From NCBI GenBank assembly GCA_024291935.2, contig CM044313.1, forward strand, positions 85,993,001 to 86,057,000: a DNA stretch of 64,000 nucleotides, written 5' to 3'. Shown one piece after another: positions 10,920 through 21,660 of this stretch (its first letter is position 1; each line of letters opens with the position of its first letter). Both the position numbers and the translations under genes were made by a program. The DNA comes from Okapia johnstoni (lineage: Eukaryota > Chordata > Mammalia > Artiodactyla > Giraffidae). The notes under the pieces were generated by a model. That model saw only the letters and a list, made by a program, of their open reading frames with translations. It ran no database searches and was not told where the DNA came from.

Positions 10920-13063
10920 AGGTTTTCTTAATACCGGATATATGATTAGGTCCAAGCCCAGAATTCATGCCCTTGAAATGATGATGGTTCCTTTAAGTTT
11001 CATATATGTTTGTGATAACTGATGATATTATAAGGGAAAATATAAGTGCAGTATGCTTGCTATATCAAGTCAGTAAGACCAAGACCACCTCGTTCAATGC
11101 GTAACAAGGCATAGATGGAGAAATTATCTTAAAAATAATGATGCTGAAGTTAGCAGGAGGTCATCAGGGATATTTCTGAAGCTAGCACATTCTAAGAATT
11201 GTATTTAGTTTTGCACTATTGTGTGTGTGTGTGTGTAAAAATTATGTGTAATGTCCTCATTATTTATTAATTTGCTTGCTTACTTATCCCCATATGCAGT
11301 ATCATGTGACACATTTTACTTTTCTGCTTCAATGAAATACATGGTTGTCACTCACAGGAGACAGACGAGAACAACTTCAGTTTCATCACAAAAGCTTGAT
11401 GTAACTGTAAAATATGAATTGCTTTATCATTCATTAGAAATATTAAAATGATACAAAATACTACTGGTAACAATTTACATTTTTTACTTAGTATGCAAAG
11501 CAACCCTAGGAAATGGCTCCACTAGTTTTCAATTTGCTACAAAATTACTTCAATCAAAAGAAAGACTGTCTTGATTTTAATTGACTTTATATTAAATCAA
11601 AGTGCTATGGTATCCAAAGTCCAGATTAGTAAAAATAAAACATATTCATATACACTAAATAGTCCAGGCCATCAGGTATTTTTATTTCCAACTACAAACG
11701 ATAAAACCAATACTGATGTTTTTTTGGTAGGTCTTTCAAAGTGGTAGCTTTGAAAGCATTACATACATTAAATTAAAAAAAAAAACATGATAAACTAGGC
11801 AAAAAGGATAAAGCAAACAAATCCTCTGGTTCTCTTTGTTATCTCATTAATACAATTTTCACTGAGATTTCATACACAAATTTTTGAAGTGAACTTTGAA
11901 TTGAGATTGATGTGAAAGTACTTTTTACACATTGCCGTCCATCTAGGCTTTCAGGTTCATTTTGAAAAAATGGCAATAAAGAAATTGTACGCTCTGTACT
12001 GAACATAATCCCTGTGGGTGTCAGTGTGCCAGCTGGGAGTGCGTAATAGCTTTCCAAAGCCAAGAAGCAAATCTGTACTGTCACATCTTACATTACAGAA
12101 TTCCTACTTAAGTACACTCCTTGGAGAATTACTTTTCCTTATGTATAACTGTAAAATGTGCATATGAAGATCTCTAATTAACAGAGTCTTCTGTCATGGT
12201 TTTGAGTTGAGAACCTTCTGGAATATTAAAGAAACATGGTTATTTCTGACTTTACATGTATTTTGCCTGCATCTTTCCAAGGAAAAAAAATGCAAATCAG
12301 TAGTTGGATGCTAAGCAATAATCTAATAACCTAGCTCTATCCAAATTATACTGAATGGATACGAGTGTACACAAAGATGGAAAAAAAGAGGAAAACAAAA
12401 CCAAATAAATGTTTGTGTGAAGTTTCAGCATTTTTTTATAGAAAAAGTTTAAAAAATACAGAAAGGGATTAGTTTATTAAATGTTAGCAATATAATTTAT
12501 ATCATTGTTTTACTGATAAATAATAGTTTTCTGATAAAAAGTAAAATGTATTTTACCTATATTTGTTAATACACAATAAAATAATATATGAGTCTAACTC
12601 ACTAATATACAAGTGTATGATCATCCCTAATGAATAAAATTAATATGAATTCTGAAATATCCATAAAGTAAAAACAAATGACTACTGTTTTTATCCCCAG
12701 TCCAAGGATAAAAATATAAGCTATTTATCACATTGAAAGATTAAAGAGGAAAATTATAAAATATTACTTTGTGAACTCACAGAAAAATAACTCAATCACA
12801 CTTAACAAAATTTAAGGGTTTTGTTTTATTTTTTTTTTCTGAAAACTAAGCATTTATTGGCTATTTTTTTCTCTAAATAAAGATCTTCCAATAAAAGCCT
12901 ACACACTACTTAAGATGCCTTTTTTAACTCACTGGGCAATATAGAGAATTTTTCAAATAGGTATAAAATTTGAAATTAAAAAGACAAAATATTACTGGTG
13001 GCTGAGGAAATATTTCTACATAAAATGTCTTTGATAGTTTATTTATCATTAGAATCAGTATTA
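10920..13063. other. Unassigned AT-rich DNA
   Basis: Long stretch without a recognised repeat except a (GT)n run at 11219-11236. Poly-A/T runs occur near 11775-11786 and 12828-12839. Open frames at 11251-11451 (+) and 11839-12084 (-) are short and show no domain. A conserved non-coding element cannot be excluded by eye. Confidence 0.4.
11219..11236. repeat. (GT)n microsatellite
   Basis: Eight to nine GT units, uninterrupted. Confidence 0.8.
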
Positions 13064-13560
13064 AAGTCTGACTCCACTCAAACTCATGTCTACTGAGTCA
13101 GTGATGCCATCCAACGGCCTAATCTTATGTCGCCCCCTTCTCCTCCTGCCCTCAGTCTTTCCCAGTATCAGGGTCTTTTCCTATGAGTCAGCTTGTCACA
13201 TCAGGTGGCCAAAGTATTAGAGCTTAACCTTTAGCTTCAGTCCTTCCAATGAATATTCAGGGCTGATTTCCTTTAGGATTGACTGGTTTGATCATCTTGC
13301 TGTCCAAGGGACCCTTAAGTGTCTTCTCCAACACCACAGTTCAAAAGAATCAATTATTTGGTGCTCAGTCTTCTTTATAGTCCAGCTCTCACTTCCATCC
13401 ATGACTACTGGAAAAACCATGGCTTTGACTATGTAGACCTTTGTCGGCAAAGTGATGACTCTGATTTTTAATATGCTGTCTATGTTTGTCACAGCTTTTC
13501 TTCCAAGGACAAAGTGTCTTTTAATTTCATGGCTACAGTCACCATCTGCAGTTATTTGGG
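13064..13560 (-). mobile_element. BovB LINE, 3' part of an inverted (twin-priming-like) copy
   Basis: The minus strand reads from about 13560 (the ADGDCSHEIKRHFVLGRK region) through the [10 protein letters not shown] region. At the 3' end the sequence jumps from 'actcaaactcatg' to 'gtctgactc', so most of the Bov-A-like end is gone. It abuts at 13560/13561 a BovB piece of opposite orientation that belongs further 5' in the element. Confidence 0.92.
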
Positions 13561-13612
13561 GAAAGACTAGAGCTCTTTTCAAGAAAATTGGAGAACCAAG
13601 GGGATATTTCAT
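13292..13612 (-). pseudogene. BovB post-RT frame crossing the inversion junction (106 codons)
   Basis: The frame starts in antisense sequence of the inverted part, then reads BovB residues such as RKAVTNIDSILKIRVITLPTKV. The first 17 or so residues are not BovB protein. It is a chance open frame around a dead element, recorded because it marks the junction. Confidence 0.7.
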
Positions 13613-13992
13613 GCAAAGATGAACAAAATAAAAGACAGAAATGGTGAGGACCTAATAAAAGCAGAAGAGATTAAGAAGAGGTGGCAAGAATACACAGAAA
13701 AACTATACAGAAAAGATCTTAAAGACCCAGAAAACCATGATGGTGTGGTCTCTCACCTAGAGCCAGACATCCTGGAGTGTGAAGTTAAGTGGGCCTTAGA
13801 AAGCATTACTACAAACCAAGCTAGTGGAGGTGATGGAATTTCAGCTGAGCTATTTCAAATTCTGAAAGATGACACTGTTAAAGTGATGCCCTCAATATGC
13901 CAGCAAATTTGGAAACCTTGGCAATGACCACAGGGCTGGAAAACGTCAGTTTTCATTCCAATTCCAAAGAAAGGCAATACCAAAGAACGTTC
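13561..13992 (+). mobile_element. BovB LINE, inverted 5' part
   Basis: Plus-strand BovB from 'gaaagactagag' to 'aaagaacgttc'. It covers the linker and the N-terminal RT region (NQASGGDGISAELFQ, then 'caattccaaagaaaggcaa'). In element order this precedes the 13064-13560 segment, so the two form a 5'-inverted copy. 'ggg' is shared at the junction. The element is cut at 13992 by the next BovB. Confidence 0.9.
13619..13927 (+). pseudogene. BovB RT N-terminal remnant (102 codons)
   Basis: The frame begins MNKIKDRNGEDLIK. It carries the conserved acidic block DPENHDGVVSHLEPDILECE and the RT segment TTNQASGGDGISAELFQILK, then stops at a TGA where the family has a tryptophan-rich QQWPQDWK-type segment. 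It lacks motifs A to C. Confidence 0.9.
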
Positions 13993-14510
13993 GGTTCAGT
14001 TCAGTTCAGTCGCTCAGTCATGTCCGACTCTTTGTGACCCCATGAATCGCAGCATGCCAGGCCTCCCTGTCTGTCACTAACTCCCAGAGTTTACCCAAAC
14101 CCATGTCCATCGAGTCAGTGATGCCATCCAACCATCTCACCCTCTGTCGTCCCCTTCTCCTCCTGCCCCCAATCCTTCCCAGCATTAGGGTCTTTTCCAA
14201 TGAGTCAAATCTTCGCGTGAGGTGGCCAAAGTATTGGAGTTTTAGCTTCAACATCAGTCCTTCCAATGAACACCCAGGGCTGATCTCCTTTAGGATGGAC
14301 TGGTTGGATCTCCTTGCAGTCCAAGGGACTCTCAAGAGTCTTCTCCAACACCACAGTTCAAAAGCATCAATTCTTCGGTGCTCAGCTTTCTTCACCGTCC
14401 AACTCTCATATCCATACATGACCACTGGAAAAACCATAGCCTTGACTAGACAGACCTTTGTTGGCAAAGTAATGTCTCTGCTTTTAAATATGCTATCTAG
14501 GTTGGTCATA
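13993..14510 (-). mobile_element. BovB LINE 3' end nested in another BovB
   Basis: The plus-strand start is the reverse of the (TGAAC)n tail ('ggttcagttcagttcagt'). The minus strand then reads the complete 3' end and post-RT region. Flanks 'aacgttc' (13986-13992) and 'aacattc' (14510-14516) differ at one base and may be its target-site duplication. It is GC-richer and less diverged than its host copy, which fits a later insertion. Confidence 0.93.
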
Positions 14511-14518
14511 ACATTCAA
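14018..14518 (-). pseudogene. BovB post-RT C-terminal frame (166 codons)
   Basis: This open frame covers the region after the RT core to the end of the BovB protein: [54 protein letters not shown], then the [20 protein letters not shown] block and HGVTKSRT. The start codon is supplied by flanking DNA. Endonuclease and RT are absent. The segment matches the family closely without internal stops, which marks a fairly young copy. Confidence 0.9.
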
Positions 14519-15071
14519 ATCTCATCAATAGATCTCAAATATAGTGCTGTGTGGAAAAGTTTTTAAAAAATGCTGCAATTAAATATTCTACTTTTCAAGG
14601 CATGCTGACCAGGAAATTGTCTTTTTGAAGGTAGGAGGCAAGCATAATAATTTGAACAACCTTAAATGTTAGTTTCTATATAATAGTACTTTTTTGGTCC
14701 TGCCACAGTTGTCTGTATATCAGCCAAGTGCAAAGGGGTGGAGACTGCTCCACCCAGTCATTCAGAGATCATGGCTCCTTAGATCATGAGGTTCTGTAAT
14801 GTAAATTCAGGGACCCCTGCTTCTCTGTATTCAGCAGATAATGTGGATTGAATGTGGTTGATTTTTTTTGATGTTTTCATTGGGGCTTGCCTTGAGGTGC
14901 TGCTTCTGTTCACATTTTATTGCACACAGTCAGGATCATAAAAACAGCTCCAGGCAAAGAAAACTAGCAGATACAGTATGGTCTGCAGGTAAGGGCAGAT
15001 AATCTAAAAATTATATACAAAGAGGTGCCATTTATGATTTTTGAATATATCCATTTATGGTGCATATTATT
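14517..15071. other. Unassigned DNA
   Basis: Follows the nested BovB and may begin with a diverged remainder of the outer copy. 14700-14850 ('tggagactgctccacccagt' and following) looks like an old repeat but I cannot name it. Confidence 0.35.
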
Positions 15072-15450
15072 AGCTTTAGTTTCCAGGGCTGCTACTTATA
15101 GCATTATCACAAATTCAGTGGATTAAAACAGCACAAATTTATGATCAAGGTTAGAAATCTAACTGTCTTAAAATCAATATGTTGGCAGAGTTACATTCTT
15201 TTCTGAAGGTCTGAGAAAAAAAAATCTGTTTTCTGAACTCTTCATACTCCCAAAGGCTGCCTGCTTTATTGGCTTGTGTTTTTTCTCCATCTTGAAAGCC
15301 AGTAGCACTGCATCTTCAAATCTCTCTCTAACTCTCACCCCTCTCTTGACTTCTCACTTTAAAGGAAACTCATGATTACACTGGGCCCAATAGTATAACC
15401 CAAGGATAATCTCCCTATTATAAACTAATCAGCTAATTTACAAATTTAAT
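15072..15450 (-). mobile_element. MLT1-like MaLR LTR remnant
   Basis: The plus strand carries 'agtttccagggctgctac', 'ttaaaacagcacaaattt' and, 280 bases later, 'actgggcccaatag', in the order of an antisense MLT1-type LTR. It is a non-coding, solo, strongly diverged fragment. Subfamily not determined. Confidence 0.5.
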
Positions 15451-15478
15451 GCCACTTGGAATCTTAATTCCTCTTGTG

Positions 15479-15665
15479 GGAGTTGCTCAGTCATGTCTGA
15501 CTCTTTGCAGCCCATGGACTATAGCACACCAGGCTCCTATGCCCATGGAATTCTTCAGGAAGATTACTAGAGTGGGTTGCCATTCCCTTCTCCAGGGGAT
15601 CTTCTGGATCCAGGGATCAAACCCAGGTCTCCGGCATTGCAGGCAGATTCTTTACTGTCTGAACC
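15479..15665 (-). mobile_element. Bov-tA SINE, head truncated
   Basis: The minus strand holds 'aagaatctgcctgcaatgcc', the B-box region 'gggtttgatccctgg' and the Bov-A unit to 'gactgagcaactcc'. The start of the tRNA-like head is degraded. Confidence 0.9.
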
Positions 15666-17513
15666 ATAAAACATATCCATAGATTAATGTTGGCAGTTTG
15701 TTCATGGTGTGATATTAATCATTAAAATTTGCTACATTTTAGTTATTTGGAATACACAATAGAGCACATGTAAATAAATATGAATCAAATGAAATGATTA
15801 TTGAGAAAAAATTCAATTCAAAAACAAGCAACTTATATTCCTTCTAAGCATCATATATCTATAAGCTTTATTTTCCAGGGAAAAGGGAGAAAATGAACAG
15901 AGAAAAAGAAAAGACTTATGATGTGTGTACCAAAAGTTAATTATTAAGAAAAAAAGCCCATGAGACAGAAAAGGTATATCAAATGTAAACATTATTATGG
16001 AAGTGATCATCATAGAATGTTTCATTGACATCAGAAGAGTGTTAAGGACCATGTATATGTAACTTGAAAAACAAAATATCAAGAATTTGACAGATTTGGG
16101 GCATTATGACACTGTGAGAATCTCCTGCTTTAACTTTGAAATTTAAAGTTACTCCTGAGGTTGAGGGGAGGGGTTATGCAGTTCCTGGGAAGAAAGAATT
16201 TCAATTACAATCTACAAATTTTCCCATCTCCAGCAGGAGGCTCTTGATTTGAGGTTGCCACATACGGTTTATGTTCTGTGAAAGACAGATCTACAAATAG
16301 AAAAGCTCCATGTTAGGCCTTGGCAAATGCCATTAAGGGGGTAGGATGCCAGAGTAACAAGTAAAGTTGTGACTGTAAAGACAATGTGAGTTTGTGTCTC
16401 TTTGTACCAACAAAAATGACCTTATGGCAAAAGATGTAGAAAGAAAAAGAGAAAATATGAGGAACACCAACTGGAAGTTATTTTTAACTTGCACTTTTAT
16501 ACATTTGATATATGGTAGCCTTTAAAATCTTTAATAAACATTTGTATCTTAGAATGAAATACTCTTCAGAAAACTCTTTTAAAGACATATCATGGCATTT
16601 AGGCATTTTAGAGTCAATATTTCATGTCCAGAATAACTACAATTTTAAGTATCTCACAGGAAAATTATGAAAAGCCATATTGATTTTTCTGTTCAAATTT
16701 TCAAAATGTCCAAAAACTCTTAGTTAAAAAGCCACTTTTTGGAGTAAATTTATTAGGATTGCTTTGGCTGCCTGTCAAGTATTTAGCATTTCACAGTATT
16801 CTGGTGCTCAGTGAAGGTATATATAATGATACTCTTTAAATAATTATAACTGTGGTACTGAGATGTAGATTATGGTACATTATTAATAGCTTCTTGAAAA
16901 CTATATATGACACTTTTTCAGACTCCAATGAACATTTTTCATGTTTTTAATGCATTAAACATTTGGATGAAGTGAAATAATCATTGTTTTCATGACAGCA
17001 TGACTTTTTAACCCCTTGTTCAAGACTGTTTTTTAAAAATAAGTTTAAAAGGCAAAGCAGTTTATCTTTCTATGTTCAGGCAAAATATGTGTGATATGGG
17101 ACCAAATATGAGTGCTAAACCCTTTAAAGCCAAAAGGAAATTGGGGAGGCCATTGAGAGTTTCTTAAACTCCATTCATATTTTTATTTCCTTTTTTCTTT
17201 GAAGTTTGCCTTACACTGGACAATATCATAATATATAAAAAGCACACATTTTCAACTCTATTTAATGGCAGAAGCTAGTATCAACAAGGAACTGGACCAC
17301 ATGATTCTGCTTTTGAGGAAATAGGAAAGGAGACTTAGGACACAAGAATTTGGTAATTGACTAACTCAGAGATAAATACTGTCAAGAAACTATAAAAATA
17401 AGGTAAAATATTTAAACATAGAATTCTAAAAATAAAGGAGGGTGATAAATAGGCAAAAGTTGTGATCTATGCTGAGGCCTGAAAAAGGTGAATAAAGTTG
17501 AGCAGAATTAATT
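15666..17513. other. Unassigned AT-rich DNA
   Basis: No gene or repeat family recognised. A minus-strand frame at 15813-16082 (89 codons) is hydrophobic only because of the AT-rich composition. Confidence 0.4.
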
Positions 17514-17685
17514 TAGGACCTGGAGACGTGGGTTCAATCCCTGGTTTGGGAATATCTCCCAGAGAAGGAAATGGAAACCCACTCCTGTATCCTTGCCTGG
17601 GAAATCCCATGGACAGAGGACTCTGGTGGGCTCTAGTCCACGGGATCGCAAAAGAGTCAGACACGACTTAGGGACTAAACAACAA
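17514..17685 (+). mobile_element. Bov-tA SINE, 5'-truncated
   Basis: It begins inside the head at 'taggacctggagacgtgggttcaatccctgg' and continues with a complete Bov-A unit to 'gactaaacaacaac'. The A-box part is missing. Confidence 0.9.
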
Positions 17686-19027
17686 CATCCTCCCTTATGC
17701 CAGCTGCACTTTCTAGTAGGATCTGGGATTATTGTTATTTTACATCATGCGGTCAGTGACACTTTGACTCATTTCTTTATGTTCAAGTACATCATTGTGA
17801 TTGCCTCTCTTTTCCTAAACTCATAGTTTCCACTGAACTCTCCCACTCATGCTGGACTCAACTGCTGGAGTGTTGTTTTTTAAGTTGTAATTTGGATTTT
17901 GTCACTCCTCAGAATAAAGTGATTCTAATTCATATTGCACTATAGCTGTGAATATGGACAAGCTCAAAAATAAGATAAGCTTCTCAATTTATCAGCAGGA
18001 AATAAATGCAAAAACTATGAGCCTGCTGCATTTCAATTCCAGGGACAGGAGAGGCATGTGGAGTTTCATTTTTGGTGGATAAGTTAGTCCATGCACTGCA
18101 GGGATCCAAAACCAAGCTCACAACATGAAACTAGTCACTGAAGAGGCCTGTTGGCACCCAGGAACGAAGACTATAAACCATTTGAAACTGAGCCTGATGA
18201 CCGTGAATTTTATGGCTATTGCCCACCTGGGGTAGTGAGAGAAAAAGTGACGAGCATTAAAGCTTGGCCTGGGGCAGGCTCCTTGAGCTGCTGTATCTCC
18301 CTGGTTACCTCTGAAAAACAGCCTCAAGTTGTAGTACCCAGGGCTGGGGACAGGCAACTACAAAAATCTCAAGTTGGAAACAGGTTGGTACTGATAAAAA
18401 ACCACCGCCCCCAATACAACAAAAGACAATGTGGAAAATAAAACTTTTTATAATGAGAAAATGAGCTGGCAAACAAAGATTACAGAGCAGATGAGAAAAA
18501 AGCAAAGGTAAAAACGTAAGTTTTTAAATGCAAATGTTAAAAAAAAAAACCATTTATGAAATGAAGCAACAAAGGAATTCACTAGCAGAGAACTTGAAAA
18601 TGATTTTATAATAAGTGCATGTATATTACTTTAATAGAAACAACGGATAAAGAAAATGCTTACAGGGCACATGATGATAAAAATTAGGAAATGGTATCAA
18701 AGCAAAGAATTAAGTAAAACTCCTGGTAAAATAAGATAGAAAATATTATGACTGCGACAGGAAAGGAGGAGGCAGAGGGAAGACTTCCTATATTAGATCA
18801 ATTCTAGAGTACTCACAATCAAAACGAACTGGTCCATTGATTATATCCAAAAATTCACTCAGAACATAACAAACAGATATTAAAGGAATAACATAAAGGC
18901 AAATTAAGGATGGATGGCAGAGAGATTCACAGATTCCATCAAACAATAGGTTCTCTTGAGTAAAGCATGTAGACAATGGTAGAGATGCAATCATTGACGG
19001 GGTATTGCTGAGAATTGTCCTGTGTTT
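17686..19027. other. Unassigned DNA containing a 96-codon frame
   Basis: No repeat family secured. It includes the open frame at 18151-18441 described separately and an A-run at 18540-18550. The latter half is A-rich on the plus strand, as in old LINE sequence. Confidence 0.35.
18151..18441 (+). other. Unrecognised 96-codon open frame
   Basis: The predicted product begins MAPRNEDYKPFETEPDDREF and is rich in charged residues at the start, then Gln/Arg-rich. I do not recognise a domain. 'aataaa' follows the stop (18437). A second frame on the same strand is also open for about 30 codons upstream. It could be part of an old transposon or a processed pseudogene, or be open by chance. No splice or promoter context supports a host gene. 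Confidence 0.25.
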
Positions 19028-19040
19028 AAGAATGGCATCT

Positions 19041-19229
19041 TGGGAACTCCCTGGTGGTCCAGTGGTTAAGAATTTGCCTTCAATGCAGGAAGAGTGGGTT
19101 CAATCCCTGGTTGGGAAACTAAGATCCCCCATGCTGAGGGGGCACTAAGATGGAGCACCACAACAAAAGATCCTGCAAGATGCAACTAAGACCCAACACA
19201 GCCAAATAAATAAATATTAAAAAAAAAAA
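19041..19229 (+). mobile_element. CHR SINE with 13-bp target-site duplication
   Basis: Starts 'tgggaactccctggtggtcc' and carries 'ggttcaatccctggttggga' and 'actaagatcccccatgctg', ending in an A-rich tail. 'aagaatggcatct' flanks it at 19028-19040 and 19230-19242, so this insertion is intact at both ends. The sense is plus, opposite to the pair at 6 kb. Confidence 0.93.
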
Positions 19230-19242
19230 AAGAATGGCATCT

Positions 19243-19595
19243 CTTCTCAATTTGAAAGGGCCAGTGAGACCCAAAAAGGGTTAACTGAAACAAGTTCATA
19301 TAACTAGACACACATACAGTAAAAATGGAGGACCCTAGTATGGGGAAAAATCTTAAAAGAGTACCTCCCACAAAATACAAAACTAACTATAACTCGCTGC
19401 GTGGCACTGAATGACTGGATCTTGTACCTTAGCTTTCTTCCTCACAGAGCTCCATATCTCAGGACTTAGACTACTGCCACATTGGTCTTTTTCATTTCCT
19501 TGAGAGTAGGTCAATTTTTTTAATGCAAGAAAAATAATCATTTTCTATTATCACACTCCTCATAATTAAGCTCTAATTAAAGGTCTGTATAATAA
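19243..19595. other. Unassigned DNA
   Basis: The continuation of the sequence interrupted by the CHR SINE. No gene or family recognised. Confidence 0.4.
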
Positions 19596-20032
19596 AAGCT
19601 ATGGTTTTTTCAGTAGTCATGTATAAATGTGAGATTTGGACTTTAGAGAAGGCTGAGAAGAAAAGAATTGACGATTTTGAACTGTGGTGTTGGTGAAGAC
19701 TCTTGACAGTCCTTTTAACTGCAAAGAGATCAAATCAGTCAGTCCCAAAGGTAATCAGTCCTGAATATTCATTGAAAGGACTGATGCTGAAGCTGATACT
19801 CCAATACTTTGGGCACCTGATGTGAAGAGCCAACCCACTAGAAAAGACCCTGACATGGGGAAGATTGAAGACAGGAAGAGAAGGGGATGACAGAGGATGA
19901 GATGGTTGGTTGGCATCACTGACTTGATGGACATGAGTTTGTTCAGGCTCCGAGAGATGGTGAAGGACAGGGAGGCCTGACGTGCTGCAGTCCATGAGGT
20001 CGCAAAGAGTCGACATGACTGAGTGACTGAAC
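19596..20032 (+). mobile_element. BovB LINE 3' end, 5'-truncated
   Basis: Plus-strand sequence from 'aaagctatggttttttcagtag' through the post-RT region to 'gactgagtgactgaac', then (AAC)n. Several stops and frameshifts; an older copy. Confidence 0.94.
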
Positions 20033-20746
20033 AACAACAATCCTTCAGATCTCTGCTTAAGTGTTTTTGTCTTAGAAAGAATTTTCTTGAGCAATCACTT
20101 CAAATCATTGTTTCACACTCATCAGTTCAGTTCAGTTCACATCAGGTGGCCAAAGTATTGCAGCTTCAGCTTCAGCATCTGTTCTTCCAATGAATACTCA
20201 GGACTGATTTCAGGCAGGATTGACTGGTTTGATCCTCTTGCAGTCCAAGGGACTCTCAAGAGTCTTCTCCAACACTACAGTTCAAAAAATTAGTTCTTTG
20301 TCGCTCAGTTTTCTTTATGGCTCAATTCTCACATCCATACATGACTACTGGAAAAACCATAGCTTTGACTAGACAGACCTTGTCAGCAAAGTAATGTCTT
20401 TGCTTTTAATATGCCGTCTCAGTTGGTCATAGCTTTTCCTTCAAGGAGCAAGTGTCTTTGAATTTCATGGCTGCAGTCACCATCTGCAGTGATTTTGAAG
20501 CCAAAGGAAATAAAGTCTGTCACTGTTTCCATTGTTTCCCCATTTATTTGCCATGAAGTGATGGGACCGGATGCCATGATCTTAGATTTTTAAATGTTGA
20601 GTTTTAAGCCAGCTTTTTCACTCTCCTCTTTTACTTTCATCAAGAGGCTCTTCAATTCCTCTTTCGTTTCTGCCATAAAGGTGGTGTCATCTGTGTCTCT
20701 GAAGTTATTGATATTTCTCCTGGCAATCTTGATTCCAGCTTGTGCT

Positions 20747-20974
20747 TCATCCCATCCTGGCATGTTCCATGATGTACTCTGCATATAAGTTAAATAAACA
20801 GGGTGACAATATACAGACTTGATGTACTCCTTTCCCAATTTGGAACCAGTCTGTTGTTCCATGTCCGATTCTTCCTGTTGCTTCTTGTCCTGCATACAGA
20901 TTTCTCAGGAGGCAAGTAAGGTGATCTGGTATTCCCATCTCTTGAAGAATTTTCCGCAGTTTGTTGTGATCCAC
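20747..20974 (-). pseudogene. BovB RT palm remnant (75 codons)
   Basis: The frame reads MDHNKLRKILQEMGIPDHL and RTE motif B as GVHQVCILSPC (family QGC), then LFNLYAEYIM. The Gly of the QG pair is replaced by Val. The overlapping frame 20590-20895 holds the mutated motif C (RDTDDTTFMAE), so the two halves of the palm lie in different frames. Confidence 0.9.
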
Positions 20975-21049
20975 ACGGTCAAAGGCTTTGACGTACTCAA
21001 TAAAGCAGAAATAGATGTTTTTCCAGAACTCTCTTGCTTTTTTGATGAT

Positions 21050-21319
21050 TCAGTGCTTGTTGGCAATTTGATCTCTGGTTCCTCTGCCATTTCTAAATCC
21101 AGTTTGAACATCTGGAAGTTCTTGGTTCACATACCACTGAAGGCTTGCTTTGAGAATTCTGAGCATTGCTTTGCTAGCGTGTGAGATGAGTGCAATTATG
21201 TGGTAGTTTGAACATTCTTTGGCATAGCCTTTCTTTGGGATTGGAATGAAAACTGACCTTTTCCAGTTCTGTGACCACTGCTGAGCTTTCCAAATTTGCT
21301 TGCATATTGAGTGCAGCAC
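21050..21319 (-). pseudogene. BovB RT fingers remnant (89 codons)
   Basis: Reads ICKQIWKAQQWSQNWKRSVF, IPIPKKGYAKECSNYHIIAL and QTGFRNGRGTRDQIANKH. These are RT fingers and motif 1-2 of the RTE clade (family GFRKGRGTRDQIAN). It ends at a stop just before motif A. Confidence 0.9.
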
Positions 21320-21660
21320 TTAAACAGCACCATCTTTTAGGACTTGAAATAGCTCTGCTGGAATTCCATCACCTCCACTAGCTTTGTTCATAGTGATGCT
21401 TCCTAAGGCCCACTTGACTTCACACTCCAGGACGTCTGGCTCTAGGTGAGTGATCACACCATCGTAGTTATCTAGGTCATTAAGTTATGTTTTGTATAGT
21501 TCTTCTGTGTGTTCTTGCCACCTTTTTTAAATATCTTCTTCTTCTCTTAGGTCCCTACCGTTTCTTTCCTTTCTTGAGCCCATCTTTGCATGAAATGTTC
21601 CCTTGGTATCCTAATTTTCTTGAAGAGATCTCTAGTCTTTCCCATTCTATTGTTTTCCCC

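Larger units (their letters stand above)
20122..21660 (-). mobile_element. BovB LINE, 1.5-kb copy with 3' deletion
   Basis: The minus strand runs from the linker region (near 21660) through RT and the post-RT extension. The (TGAAC)n tail (20122-20138) is joined directly to 'tgatgtgaac', so about 200 bases of the 3' end are missing. RT motif A is FIEYVKAFD (family FIDYAKAFD) and motif C reads DTDD instead of YADD. In-frame stops and frameshifts break the ORF. It lies tail-to-tail with the plus-strand copy at 19.6 kb. Confidence 0.95.

Noticed and set aside
10537..11022. Several open frames of 72-99 codons around the BOV-A2
   Set aside because: They are translations of the SINE in different frames. 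SINEs do not encode protein.
14103..14531. 142-codon plus-strand open frame
   Set aside because: It is the antisense shadow of the BovB C-terminal frame on the minus strand at the same place.
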